In this document: positions 9,128-16,823 of the stretch, one piece after another
How positions within the stretch are numbered: position 1 is the first letter of the stretch
How the letters are laid out: every line of letters begins with the position of its first letter
Origin: Candidatus Gastranaerophilales bacterium
Lineage (GTDB): Bacteria > Cyanobacteriota > Vampirovibrionia > Gastranaerophilales > Gastranaerophilaceae
Assembly: GCA_944325555.1 (NCBI GenBank)
Contig: CALVAN010000016.1
Location: 1 to 47,467, forward strand
DNA length: 47,467 nucleotides
Direction of reading: 5' to 3'
Notes under the pieces: generated by a model
What the model was told of the DNA's origin: nothing
Database searches by the model: none
What the model saw: the letters and a program-made list of their open reading frames with translations, nothing else
Position numbers and translations under genes: made by a program

Positions 9128-10054
9128 ATGATAAAATATGCAGTAAATTTAATAAAAAATACTTTTCACCCTTTGCAGGTGGCAGATAGTGCGCACGTTG
9201 AGCATGGGCAGCTTGTGCTTGTGCGTACGGAAAAAGGGGAAGAAGTTGCAAAGGTATTTGTTGTTAATCATAAGATTGCTAAAGCATGGGAAAAAAAGAT
9301 GCCTGAGGCTGTTCCTCTTATCAGGGTAATGGGCAGGCAGGATATGCAAACCTTGCAGGAAATTGAAATTGCACAGGAAGAGGCTTTTAAAATTTGTAAA
9401 GAGCTTGTGGCTCAGCATAATCTTTGTATGAATCTGGTGCAGGCAAAATATACTTTTGATAAACGAAAAATTACTTTTTATTATACTGCTCCTGAAAGAG
9501 TAGATTTTAGAGCACTTTTAAAAGATTTAACACAGGCTTTTAAACGGGTAAGAATTGATCTTAGACATATTGGCGTAAGGGATGAAACTTCTATTATGGA
9601 AGGCAACGGGCTGTGCGGCAGACCGTTTTGCTGCTGTTCTTTTTTAAGAAAGTTTGATTCCATCAATATTAAGTTAGCCAAAGATCAGGGGATGCCGATT
9701 ACTCCGGGAAAAATTTCTGGTACCTGCGGAAGACTATTGTGTTGTTTAAATTATGAGTACAAAAATTATATCGATGCAGCAAAAGACATGCCGCCTATTG
9801 GCAGCGGGGTTATGACTCCTGACGGGCTTGGAAGAGTTTGTTCGCTGCATTTCTTATGTAATGAAATTGCCGTTAAAACAGAGGACGGAAAGATTAAAAA
9901 TTACAAAAAAGAAGAAATTGAAATGGTTGACGGCGACGTTAACATTGATATTGATATTCAGGATACAAATAACCTGTATCAGGAACAATCGGATTACAAC
10001 GTGGACATAAAACAGCTGGAGGACGACAAAAACAGCTCCACCGGCAATGTATAA
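9128..10054 (+). CDS. PSP1 domain protein (YaaT/RicT-like)
   Basis: The 308-residue protein has the PSP1 signature. Cysteine-rich blocks are GNGLCGRPFCCCSFLRKF (about 158-175) and SGTCGRLLCCLNYE (about 197-210). RicT of Bacillus, with RicA and RicF, forms an Fe-S containing complex that stimulates RNase Y-dependent RNA maturation. The cysteines seen here fit that known cluster binding. Nothing nearby encodes RicA or RicF. The next gene starts 27 bp downstream, probably in the same transcript. Confidence 0.85.
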   Translation: MIKYAVNLIKNTFHPLQVADSAHVEHGQLVLVRTEKGEEVAKVFVVNHKIAKAWEKKMPEAVPLIRVMGRQDMQTLQEIEIAQEEAFKICKELVAQHNLCMNLVQAKYTFDKRKITFYYTAPERVDFRALLKDLTQAFKRVRIDLRHIGVRDETSIMEGNGLCGRPFCCCSFLRKFDSINIKLAKDQGMPITPGKISGTCGRLLCCLNYEYKNYIDAAKDMPPIGSGVMTPDGLGRVCSLHFLCNEIAVKTEDGKIKNYKKEEIEMVDGDVNIDIDIQDTNNLYQEQSDYNVDIKQLEDDKNSSTGNV

Positions 10055-10081
10055 TAAGATTACAGTATGTGGGAATAAACT

Positions 10082-11542
10082 ATGAAATCAACAAGAATGC
10101 AATACTGCATAAAATCTGTTCCGAGTGATGATACTTTTCAGATGGAATCACTGCTAAATGAAATGTCTGCTCAGGGGTGGGAACTTTACACAATGCATGA
10201 GGCTGAAGGTGATGAGGGGTTCAATTTTAACTGTATTTTTCTAAAAGAGATCGATGTTGAACAGGAAACTGATGAAGATGATGACAGTGAGTTCGGCTAC
10301 AGAACACCGATGCAAAAAATTATTTCCGCACAAAACGAACCTTACGAAAAATGCGTTGATATCCAGACAAAAATTAAAGACAAAAGAAAAAAAATTAACA
10401 GTATAAAATCCTTGATTGACGAAACAAACGAAACTCAAAGACAGGAACTTAATAATGAAATGTCTAAAACAATCGAGGAGCTTAATGAGCTTAAAAAACA
10501 GCTTCAAAAGACAATTTCTCCTGAGATTATGCTGGATAAAATCGGGGAAGATAAAATAAGAATAAAACTCAGTGAGGAAAATATTGAGCTTGTTAACCCC
10601 GATGCCGAGGCAAATCTTGTTGCGCAAACCGTAAAAGTCCGTCAGAATCTTGCTGAGGAACTCGGCTATATTATCCCTAAAATAAAATTTGAAAATGATG
10701 AAACTCTGCAGGCGAACGAGTTTGAAATAGATGTCAGGGGCGTTTGTGCAGCAAAAGGCGTTGTTTTTTGCGGATACAGAATGTTTTTTAAAGACGATCT
10801 GAAGCTTGAAAAAACTTCAAAAGATATTATCAAAGACACTGATCCTATTACTGGCAAGCAGGTTCTGTGGATTGAGGAAGAAAAAACAAAAGATTTCTGG
10901 GTTCAGGGCTACAAACCCGAGGAGGTTATTGCACGTATTTTGGAGTATGTCTGCATAAAAAATGTGGATGAGATTTTTGACTACAACGATATTAACAACT
11001 ATATTGAAATAGTCAGTGAAAACAATCTTTACCTTATCGAAAACATTATTCCGGACTTTGTTTCGGTTGCGGAATTAAAGTATATTTTAACAAGCCTGAT
11101 TAAGGAAAGAGTTTCTATCAAGGATATTGTTTATATTTTTGAAAAAATCAATGACTTTGCCGATGAAGAAACAAAAGAGGATTTGCTTAGCCGTGTAAGG
11201 CATTCGCTTTCACGCCAGATTTCAAAAAGCATTGCGAATGAAAACAATGTTATTCAGGCTTTTGAACTATCCGAGGAAACAGTAAAATACCTTGCATCAA
11301 AAGTTTCGGGCAAAAGCAGCGTTATTCGAATAGATAATACAAAAATGCAGACGGTTGTTAACAATATCTATAAAGTTATCGACAAACACAACATAAACGC
11401 TGATGAGATAGTTGTTATTGTTCCTATGGAAATACGTCAGGTGACAAGCGTTGTGCTCTCAAGACTAATGCCGTCCGTTAAGGTTGTTGCAAGAGAAGAA
11501 ATAGCAAACGGCTATACTACTGAAATATATGACAGAGTATAA
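10082..11542 (+). CDS. DUF4177-like domain fused to an FlhA C-terminal (FHIPEP-like) cytoplasmic domain
   Basis: The 486-residue protein has no transmembrane segment. Residues 1-60 (MQYCIKSV, MSAQGWELYTM, FNCIFLK) look like a DUF4177 module. Residues about 90-140 are a charged coiled coil. From about 150 the sequence follows the order of the FlhA export-gate cytoplasmic domain: LVNPDAEANLVAQTVKVRQN, LAEELGYIIPKIKFENDETL, ANEFEIDVRGVCAAKG, VLWIEEEKTKDFWVQGYK, then LIENIIPDFVSVAELKYILT and SLIKERVSIKDIVYIFE, LLSRVRHSLSRQISKSIA. I infer a soluble FlhA-like scaffold outside a flagellar or type III setting, since no export genes are nearby. It is co-oriented with the PSP1 gene. Confidence 0.7.
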   Translation: MKSTRMQYCIKSVPSDDTFQMESLLNEMSAQGWELYTMHEAEGDEGFNFNCIFLKEIDVEQETDEDDDSEFGYRTPMQKIISAQNEPYEKCVDIQTKIKDKRKKINSIKSLIDETNETQRQELNNEMSKTIEELNELKKQLQKTISPEIMLDKIGEDKIRIKLSEENIELVNPDAEANLVAQTVKVRQNLAEELGYIIPKIKFENDETLQANEFEIDVRGVCAAKGVVFCGYRMFFKDDLKLEKTSKDIIKDTDPITGKQVLWIEEEKTKDFWVQGYKPEEVIARILEYVCIKNVDEIFDYNDINNYIEIVSENNLYLIENIIPDFVSVAELKYILTSLIKERVSIKDIVYIFEKINDFADEETKEDLLSRVRHSLSRQISKSIANENNVIQAFELSEETVKYLASKVSGKSSVIRIDNTKMQTVVNNIYKVIDKHNINADEIVVIVPMEIRQVTSVVLSRLMPSVKVVAREEIANGYTTEIYDRV

Positions 11543-11569
11543 TTTCAAAAAATAGAACGAGAACTGAAA

Positions 11570-11896
11570 TCAGTAAGAGAAGTATTTGTCAAAATCAACA
11601 TCATCAAAGCTGCATAGCAATCTATATACTTCGTCATCCTCGTCCATTCTTTGAAAATTGTATTCATTGAACTTCCAGATTTTGGGATTAATTCCTCTAA
11701 CTTGAACAATTCCTTTATCAAATAAAATTTTGAGCTTTTTTTTGATGGTTTCTAAAGGCATTTTAAGATGGCGGCTCAGTTCAACAGCTGTTATGCCGTC
11801 TTCGTGGCTGCATTTTTCAGGTGTCAGGAACATCAGTTCCAGTCCCACTTCCTTTAGTTCTTTGTCTTCGAGTTCGATATCATACATATCCATCAC
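11570..11896 (-). CDS. Small winged-helix DNA-binding protein
   Basis: The 108-residue acidic protein contains a helix-turn-helix with wing: ITAVELSRHLKMPLETIKKKLKILFDKGIVQVRG (about residues 35-68). This resembles MarR/TrmB/ArsR-type winged helices in general. No effector domain is visible. It is transcribed towards the DUF4177-FlhA gene, with 27 bp between the stops. Target and role are unknown. Confidence 0.65.
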   Translation of the reverse strand: MMDMYDIELEDKELKEVGLELMFLTPEKCSHEDGITAVELSRHLKMPLETIKKKLKILFDKGIVQVRGINPKIWKFNEYNFQRMDEDDEVYRLLCSFDDVDFDKYFSY

Positions 11897-12046
11897 TACT
11901 ATACTACGTTATTAAAAGCTCTATATCTTCATTCATATATTGTATATCGGAATAATTATTACAAAACTTTAGATTTTATATAAATGTAAAGTTTACAATT
12001 GTTAATGATTTGTAATAAATAATTTATATCAGTTGAGTTTTTATTA

Positions 12047-12074
12047 TTGACCAATTTTTCTCAGGTGATAAAAT
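12047..12074 (+). promoter_or_regulatory. Promoter of tRNA-Gln
   Basis: TTGACC (12047-12052) and TAAAAT (12069-12074) are 16 bp apart. The expected transcription start falls about 8 bp before the tRNA 5' end at 12090, which fits a monocistronic tRNA unit. Confidence 0.65.
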
Positions 12075-12089
12075 AATATTTGTACACTT

Positions 12090-12163
12090 TCCGGGATCGT
12101 CTAACGGCAGGACAGGTGACTCTGGATCATCTAATCGTGGTTCGAATCCATGTCCCGGAGCCA
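12090..12163 (+). tRNA. tRNA-Gln (anticodon CTG)
   Basis: The acceptor stem TCCGGGA/TCCCGGA is perfect, with the discriminator G and encoded CCA at 12161-12163. The D arm GTC...GAC, the anticodon arm GGTGA-CTCTGGA-TCATC and the T arm GTGG-TTCGAAT-CCAT are all present. The 7-nt loop CTCTGGA places CTG at positions 34-36, reading CAG. It has its own promoter and a terminator, and sits next to the presumed prophage left end. Confidence 0.93.
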
Positions 12164-12165
12164 TT

Positions 12166-12200
12166 AAAAAAACAGGTTAAAAGCCTGTTTTTTTATTTTA
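12166..12200 (+). terminator. Rho-independent terminator of tRNA-Gln
   Basis: AAAAAACAGG and CCTGTTTTTT form a stem around the loop TTAAAAG, followed by more T. It lies 3 bp after the encoded CCA. Confidence 0.85.
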
Positions 12201-12337
12201 TTAAAAATAATCTGTTTTTATGATTTTTACAATTATGAATTTCTGCAAGAGTTTTAGTTACAGGGCAATGCCGAAGTACAAGGTTAACAGTTGCTGAAAA
12301 ATAGTGGCATAAGTCTGAAAAATGTTTTTGGTCAATA

Positions 12338-12484
12338 ATGGAAACGTTAAAAATGTTGGAAAATTATAAAATAGAAAAAGCGGATTTGATTGCCATTGAA
12401 CAGACATTGTCGGAATTTGATTTTTTTGAACCAATAGGGCTGTGTTTCAAATATATCTTGATTTTTTTAGTCGGAATTTGCTAA
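12338..12484 (+). pseudogene. Possible 5' fragment of a host gene cut by the element
   Basis: An open frame of 48 codons (ATG at 12338) encodes LENYKIEKADLIAIEQTLSE, which looks like ordinary globular protein, then runs into a hydrophobic tail YILIFLVGIC near the repeat cluster. There is no good ribosome binding site. One reading is that a host gene was truncated by insertion, with the remainder beyond the right end of the prophage. It could equally be a chance frame. Confidence 0.25.
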
Positions 12485-12492
12485 AAATAAGA

Positions 12493-12631
12493 TTCCTGAA
12501 CTGTCAAAAAAGTCCGATTACTGTCCGTCAATGTCTAAAACAGGACAGTGTCTCAAAACCTTAAATGGCGGGAATTTAGGCACAGTTCAGGAATTTTGGG
12601 ACAGTTCAGGATTTTTGGGACAGGACAGTGT
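12493..12631. repeat. Cluster of transposase/repressor-type binding repeats (left)
   Basis: Two tandem 19-bp units, ACAGTTCAGGAATTTTGGG (12582-12600) and ACAGTTCAGGATTTTTGGG (12601-12619), differ at one base. An inverted copy of the core, TTCCTGAACTGTC, lies at 12493-12505. The related CAGGACAGTG occurs at 12541-12550 and 12621-12630. Arrays of short direct and inverted sites at an element end are typical of MuA and TnsB binding sites. They could also be repressor operators. The same CAGGACA core recurs after module 1 near 16271 and 16397. Confidence 0.6.
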
Positions 12632-12856
12632 TGAAAATTTGTTGAAATTTAAGAGGAACTTTTTAAATAAAAATTAAACAAAGTTTAATAAAATTTAATA
12701 AAATTTAAATTATATAAGTTGGAAGTTTTTTAAAGAAACTCGGAATCTCATATTTTTCATAAGTAAATTTTATTTGTTATTTGTTTTTTTCTTCAGAGAG
12801 TAGATAAATATATTTATTATTCATAAAAAACAATAATTATAATTGATACAAAAGCG

Positions 12857-12908
12857 ACACAATAAGTCGGAAACGGTGTTCCATTTCCAAACTTCCGAGT
12901 TATTGTGT
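12857..12908 (+). promoter_or_regulatory. Long inverted repeat overlapping the start of the first transposase
   Basis: A 16-bp arm at 12857-12872 (ACACAATAAGTCGGAA) pairs with 12893-12908, with one G/G mismatch. The loop is 20 nt. The right arm ends on the GTG start candidate and 5 bp before the ATG at 12913. No Shine-Dalgarno is seen in front of either start. It may be an operator for autoregulation or an RNA hairpin that limits translation of the transposase. Confidence 0.6.
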
Positions 12909-12912
12909 GAGT

Positions 12913-14898
12913 ATGGAAAAATACATAAATATAAATGAAGTAGCAAAGATAAAAGGGTTAAATAGTAACCGTTCAATCAGACTTGCAATACAAAAAGGTA
13001 AATATATCGCAAGAGAAGTTGAGGTTAGAGGTGGTAAATCCTATGAAATACTTTATTCAAGTTTAGAGGCAGAAGTTCAAGAAAAACTTGAAGATGAAGA
13101 AATCAGAGGAACATCTCTTGTTCCAATTTTAAACCAAGAACCAACTTTTATTTCTGAAAAGGCAAAAATGACAGCCTTAGCAAGAGTTGATATTTTACAC
13201 GCCTTGTTAAATATTCGTGGTAAATATTCAACTAAAAAAGAGGCTGATTCAGTATTCTTGGATTTATATAATTCAGGAATGTTACTTCCTAAAGTATATA
13301 ATTTTATAGGTTCAATAAGTAAGACAACACTTTATCAATGGCTACATCTATATAAAGAAAATAGTAGTTATAAATCTCTATTGCCGGGTTATAAAGTTAG
13401 AAAACAAGGAGAATATAATTCAATATTAAATAACGAAATGAAGGAAGTATTTTTCAAATATCTTATGCATCCTAATAAATTTAGTATTGGAAAAGCAATA
13501 AATCTTACGAAGCATATTTTAGAAAAAAGAGGATACGAGAATATTCCTTGTGATTTAACTTTTAGAAGATACGCAGAACATTATAAAAAACATAATTTTG
13601 CACAATGGGTTTTATTTAGAGAAGGTGAAAAAGCATACCACGATAAAGTGGAAGCATATATTGAAAGGGATATTTCAAAATTGGAAGTTGGAGATGTACT
13701 TATTGCTGATGGGCATACTTTAAACTTTCAAGTAATTAACCCTTTTACAGGAAAGCCGACCAGAGCAACTTTGGTCGGCTTTTTAGATTGGAAATCAACA
13801 GCACTGGTTGGATATGAAATTATGATGAGCGAAAACACTCAATGTATAGCTTCGGCATTAAGAAATGCAATCATTAATTTAGGTATGATTCCGAAGGTAG
13901 TTTACCAAGATAATGGTAGGGCATTCAAAGCAAAATATTTCCAATCCTGTGATTTTGATGAAGAAGGGTTTAATGGAGTATATGCAAATCTCGGAATAAA
14001 ATCAGTATTTGCAAAACCATACAATGCAAGAGCAAAAGTAATAGAGAGGTTCTTTAGAGAATTTCAAGAAGAATTTGAAAAAATGATGCCAAGCTACATT
14101 GGAACAAGTATTGAAAACAAGCCTGCGTGGATGAAACGAGGAGAGAAACTTCATAGAGAGATGCATAAAAAACTCACTAATAATTACATCCCAACTGTAC
14201 AAGAATTAATAAAATACATTGATTGTTACCTAGATTTTCACAATTCAAAACCTTGTCCGAACGCTCCTCAAATATCAATTAAACAATGTTTAAACAGTGT
14301 TCAACGCCATCAAATCGATAAAAATATTTTAAATGATTTAATGATGAAAACTGAAGTTAGAACTATTAATCGAAATGGAATTACATTTCTTGGACTTCAT
14401 TACAGAAGCGATTCAATTTTAGGTTTAAGAGATTCTGTTTATATTAGATACAGCTTATTTGATTTAACTAAAATACACGTTTATTCAACTAAAGGCGAGT
14501 TTTTATGTGTTGCAAGACAAGTTGAAAAAGTTCACCCAATGGCAAATCATTTAGGCACTGTAAAAGATATGGAGCAATTCAAACAACAAATTCAAAAGCA
14601 ACAAAGACAATTTAAAAAAGCTCAAAAAGAATTCTTGAAATACTTCCCTAAAGAACAGGCTGAAGTTATTGAGATTGAACCGCAAGAAAGGATTATGGCT
14701 GAGCAACCAATAATTGAAAAACCAAAACAGGAAAGAAAATTAAGCCCTCGTGAACTTCAGATGTATAGACCTATTTTTAATACAGATTATGAAAAATACG
14801 AGTGGTTAATGACAAATGGATGCACTAATCCTGAAGATAGAAAATGGCTTACAAACTACATTCGAAGTGATGAATACTACAATTTATATGGAGATTAA
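12913..14898 (+). CDS. MuA/TnsB-like DDE transposase (module 1)
   Basis: The protein is 661 residues from ATG 12913, or 663 from GTG 12907. The numbering below counts from the GTG. An N-terminal MuA-type DNA-binding HTH (VAKIKGLNSNRSIRLAIQKG) is followed by a second HTH (SISKTTLYQWLHLYKE). The catalytic core has D268 (LIADGHTLNF), D335 (VVYQDNGRAF) and E380 (KVIERFFREF), close to the spacing in Mu transposase. A Mu-type beta-barrel and a charged C-terminal tail follow. It catalyses strand transfer with the AAA partner encoded 3 bp downstream. It is intact. It is clearly different in sequence from the second transposase at 16820, so it is not a recent duplicate. Confidence 0.9.
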   Translation: MEKYININEVAKIKGLNSNRSIRLAIQKGKYIAREVEVRGGKSYEILYSSLEAEVQEKLEDEEIRGTSLVPILNQEPTFISEKAKMTALARVDILHALLNIRGKYSTKKEADSVFLDLYNSGMLLPKVYNFIGSISKTTLYQWLHLYKENSSYKSLLPGYKVRKQGEYNSILNNEMKEVFFKYLMHPNKFSIGKAINLTKHILEKRGYENIPCDLTFRRYAEHYKKHNFAQWVLFREGEKAYHDKVEAYIERDISKLEVGDVLIADGHTLNFQVINPFTGKPTRATLVGFLDWKSTALVGYEIMMSENTQCIASALRNAIINLGMIPKVVYQDNGRAFKAKYFQSCDFDEEGFNGVYANLGIKSVFAKPYNARAKVIERFFREFQEEFEKMMPSYIGTSIENKPAWMKRGEKLHREMHKKLTNNYIPTVQELIKYIDCYLDFHNSKPCPNAPQISIKQCLNSVQRHQIDKNILNDLMMKTEVRTINRNGITFLGLHYRSDSILGLRDSVYIRYSLFDLTKIHVYSTKGEFLCVARQVEKVHPMANHLGTVKDMEQFKQQIQKQQRQFKKAQKEFLKYFPKEQAEVIEIEPQERIMAEQPIIEKPKQERKLSPRELQMYRPIFNTDYEKYEWLMTNGCTNPEDRKWLTNYIRSDEYYNLYGD

Positions 14899-14901
14899 AT
14901 T

Positions 14902-15633
14902 ATGAAAAAAACTTTTATTAGGACAAAAAATGTTAAACAATTTGTATCGTTGATGGATGAATTACAAAAAGTGCCACCTAATATTCCTAAGATGGCATTA
15001 GTTTATGGAGAACATGGGCTAGGAAAATCGCAGACGATTCAGTGGTGGGCTGATAAAAACGATTCGGTTTATGTAAGAGCAACACAAGGAATGACAAGCA
15101 GATGGCTTTTATCTGAAATCGCAGAGGAGCTTGGAGAAGAGGCTTTTTATCATTCCCAAGAAACTTTTACATTAATTGAGAATAATTTAAGGCTTAATAA
15201 CAAGGTAATTATTGTTGATGAGGTTGATTATTTAATCGATAAAAGTATTATTGAAACCTTAAGAGATTTACACGATAAAACGGGTTGCCCTGTGGTTCTA
15301 GTTGGGATGGGAGCAGTAGATAAGAAACTTGCACGTTATCCACATTTAATGGATCGGATTTATAAAAAGCTGAAATTCGAAAAATTTAATTCAGATGATA
15401 TTAAAGAAATTCTCACAGAATTAACTGATTTGAAGTTTAAGGACGATGCTATTGAATACCTTGCGACTCGTACAAACCAATTCAGACAATTAGTTAAACT
15501 TATCAATAGAATTGAAAAATTAATGAAAACCAATCAAATTGAAGAATTAGACGAATACACAATGAAAGGATTATTAAATGAAAGAACGAATATTAAAACT
15601 ATGCAAACGTTTAAACAAGTTCTCGTTGGATGA
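14902..15633 (+). CDS. MuB/TnsC-like AAA+ ATPase (module 1)
   Basis: The 243-residue ATPase is expected to choose targets and activate the upstream transposase. Walker A is GEHGLGKS (36-43) and Walker B is VIIVDEVDYL (102-111). A sensor-like VLVGMGAVD follows, with the RYPHLMDRIYK region typical of this family. It lacks the N-terminal HTH of MuB that the second ATPase has, so it looks more like TniB/TnsC or IS21-type helper proteins. It sits 3 bp after the transposase and overlaps the next gene by 56 bp. Confidence 0.88.
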   Translation: MKKTFIRTKNVKQFVSLMDELQKVPPNIPKMALVYGEHGLGKSQTIQWWADKNDSVYVRATQGMTSRWLLSEIAEELGEEAFYHSQETFTLIENNLRLNNKVIIVDEVDYLIDKSIIETLRDLHDKTGCPVVLVGMGAVDKKLARYPHLMDRIYKKLKFEKFNSDDIKEILTELTDLKFKDDAIEYLATRTNQFRQLVKLINRIEKLMKTNQIEELDEYTMKGLLNERTNIKTMQTFKQVLVG

Positions 15634-16255
15634 GATTGAGACAATATCAGAGATTGATTCAAGCGAACTTAAGCCAATAATTGATGGTTTAATTCATGAA
15701 GAACGGCTAACATATTGTGATGGAACTTATTATTACAATAAAAAAGTTTGTAAAAAACAACAAACAAGTAAACTTCCATTATTTTTTGAATTTCATAAAA
15801 AACAAGATATAGAATACATTATCAGAGGATTTTGCACTGATGTTGAAGTCTTAAAAATGATTGATTTATTTGGTTTTACAAAGCACGTTATGAATAATTT
15901 TTATGCCTATTTAAGGACTGTAATTTATGATAGACAATACAAGGAACTTTTAAAATACTTTGACAAATGTCCAAAACTACCACAAGAGAGAGTTTATATG
16001 AACACTAAAGTTTATCTGTACTTATACAACCATAAATTATATGTATCTCAAAAGTACCTTGCAAATAAGGAAGCTAAAAAACACAAAGAACAAGAACGAT
16101 TAGAGATTAAAAATATTTATTTGAGGAGTTATAGGAAGGTATTAAGTCGTTCATATTCTCATAAATTTCACCTTCACTTGGCTGAAGAGATATGGAAGTA
16201 CGGAAAATCTTTTGAGGAAGAATATTCTGCACTAAATAAAATGTTATTTGCTTAA
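15578..16255 (+). CDS. Unrecognised protein, third gene of transposition module 1
   Basis: I do not recognise this 225-residue family. Residues 1-55 look like a small winged helix (SLDEIETISEIDSSELKPIIDGLIHEERLTYCDGTYYY). The rest is helical, basic and aromatic-rich, with VMNNFYAYLRTVIYDRQ and RVYMNTKVYLYLYNHKLYVS. It overlaps the ATPase gene by 56 bp, which implies co-translation and a role in the same process. The position matches that of TniQ/TnsD-type target selectors in Tn7-like elements, but no zinc-finger or TniQ motif is visible. A role in targeting is therefore only a guess from context. Confidence 0.6.
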   Translation: MKERILKLCKRLNKFSLDEIETISEIDSSELKPIIDGLIHEERLTYCDGTYYYNKKVCKKQQTSKLPLFFEFHKKQDIEYIIRGFCTDVEVLKMIDLFGFTKHVMNNFYAYLRTVIYDRQYKELLKYFDKCPKLPQERVYMNTKVYLYLYNHKLYVSQKYLANKEAKKHKEQERLEIKNIYLRSYRKVLSRSYSHKFHLHLAEEIWKYGKSFEEEYSALNKMLFA

Positions 16256-16469
16256 CATTTCTTAATATAAACAGGACAATTTTTTAATTATTTTTCTTAT
16301 AAATAAACGATTTCAAAAAAATATATATAAATTAAAAAAACTTTGAAAGTTTCTATTTTTAATTATTTGAGCTTATTTTTTTAATTTGTCCTATTCAGGA
16401 CAGAGCCGATTTTTTAGGTGTTTTCAATATAAAAGATTTAAATATAATAATAATTGAGAGGAAATTGCG
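16256..16469. other. AT-rich gap with right-hand repeat motifs
   Basis: No gene is seen. ACAGGACA lies at 16271-16278, and TGTCCT/AGGACA form a 6-bp dyad around ATTC at 16387-16402. These match the core of the repeats at 12541-12630 on the other side of module 1. The stretch between them is almost pure A and T. This could be the right end of a 3.9-kb element, or the operator region of the Mu-type early promoter. Confidence 0.45.
16387..16448 (+). promoter_or_regulatory. Putative early promoter with upstream operator dyad
   Basis: TTTTCA (16421-16426) and TATAAT (16443-16448) are 16 bp apart, just ahead of the second early gene set. The TGTCCT-ATTC-AGGACA dyad (16387-16402) lies about 20 bp before the -35. 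The dyad position suits a repressor or activator. No c repressor gene is visible in the window. Confidence 0.45.
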
Positions 16470-16610
16470 GTGGTTAAACATAACAACAGTAAGCCATTTG
16501 GGCTAGCTTTGTTGTGCTGTAAAAAATTGCCCGATTGTCTTATTCAAAAATCTGACAACAATACTAGCTTGGTTGATATAGCCCAGTTATACCAATCAAG
16601 AGAGGAATAG
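16470..16610 (+). CDS. Possible 46-residue leader protein
   Basis: A GTG-started frame follows GAGAGG by 6 bp and ends 6 bp before the ner-like gene. The product contains LALLCCKKLPDCLI and SLVDIAQLYQSREE and is not recognised. The same DNA carries an inverted repeat (GGGCTA 16500-16505 with TAGCCC 16579-16584, and partly complementary GTTGT/ACAAC parts), so the segment may be an RNA structure instead of a gene. Confidence 0.35.
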   Translation: MVKHNNSKPFGLALLCCKKLPDCLIQKSDNNTSLVDIAQLYQSREE

Positions 16611-16616
16611 AAATTT

Positions 16617-16823
16617 ATGAACAATTGTGCATTTTGCCAAAAGAAAATTTTATTAAAGTTTATTATGAGTGTTTATAATCTTAGAGCTATTGATATAGCA
16701 AGAGAAATAAACATCTCAGACAGCCTTGTTCGTAAACATATCTCAGGAGACAGAGAGTGTCCTTCAGTTGATGCATACATTATTAAGAAGTGCTTCGGAA
16801 TGAATGTTCAGGAGATTCTATGA
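16617..16823 (+). CDS. Ner/Cro-like small HTH regulator
   Basis: The 68-residue protein has an HTH: LRAIDIAREINISDSLVRKHISGDRECPS (about 22-50). In Mu, the small HTH protein Ner is the first early gene before A and represses early transcription. The order here (HTH, A, B) is the same. A CxxC lies near the N-terminus (CAFC). Its stop overlaps the A start (ATGA). The role is inferred from size, motif and position. Confidence 0.6.
   Translation: MNNCAFCQKKILLKFIMSVYNLRAIDIAREINISDSLVRKHISGDRECPSVDAYIIKKCFGMNVQEIL

Larger units (their letters stand above)
12201..12906. other. Host/prophage junction region, mostly non-coding
   Basis: Apart from a 48-codon open frame at 12338-12484, no gene is apparent. 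The left part reads like residual host DNA. From about 12490 the DNA is filled with repeated ACAGTTCAGGA and CAGGACAGTG motifs. From 12650 it is extremely AT-rich up to the large inverted repeat before the first transposase. The prophage or transposon left terminus must lie in this region, but without the right end I cannot fix the exact base. Confidence 0.5.

Noticed and set aside
12907-12909. GTG as the start of the first transposase
   Set aside because: Neither it nor ATG 12913 has a Shine-Dalgarno, but ATG is the stronger codon and leaves the hairpin arm outside the coding region; GTG remains possible.
12090-16255. CRISPR-associated Tn7-like transposon next to tRNA-Gln
   Set aside because: No Cas12k or Cascade genes, no CRISPR repeats and no recognisable TniQ.
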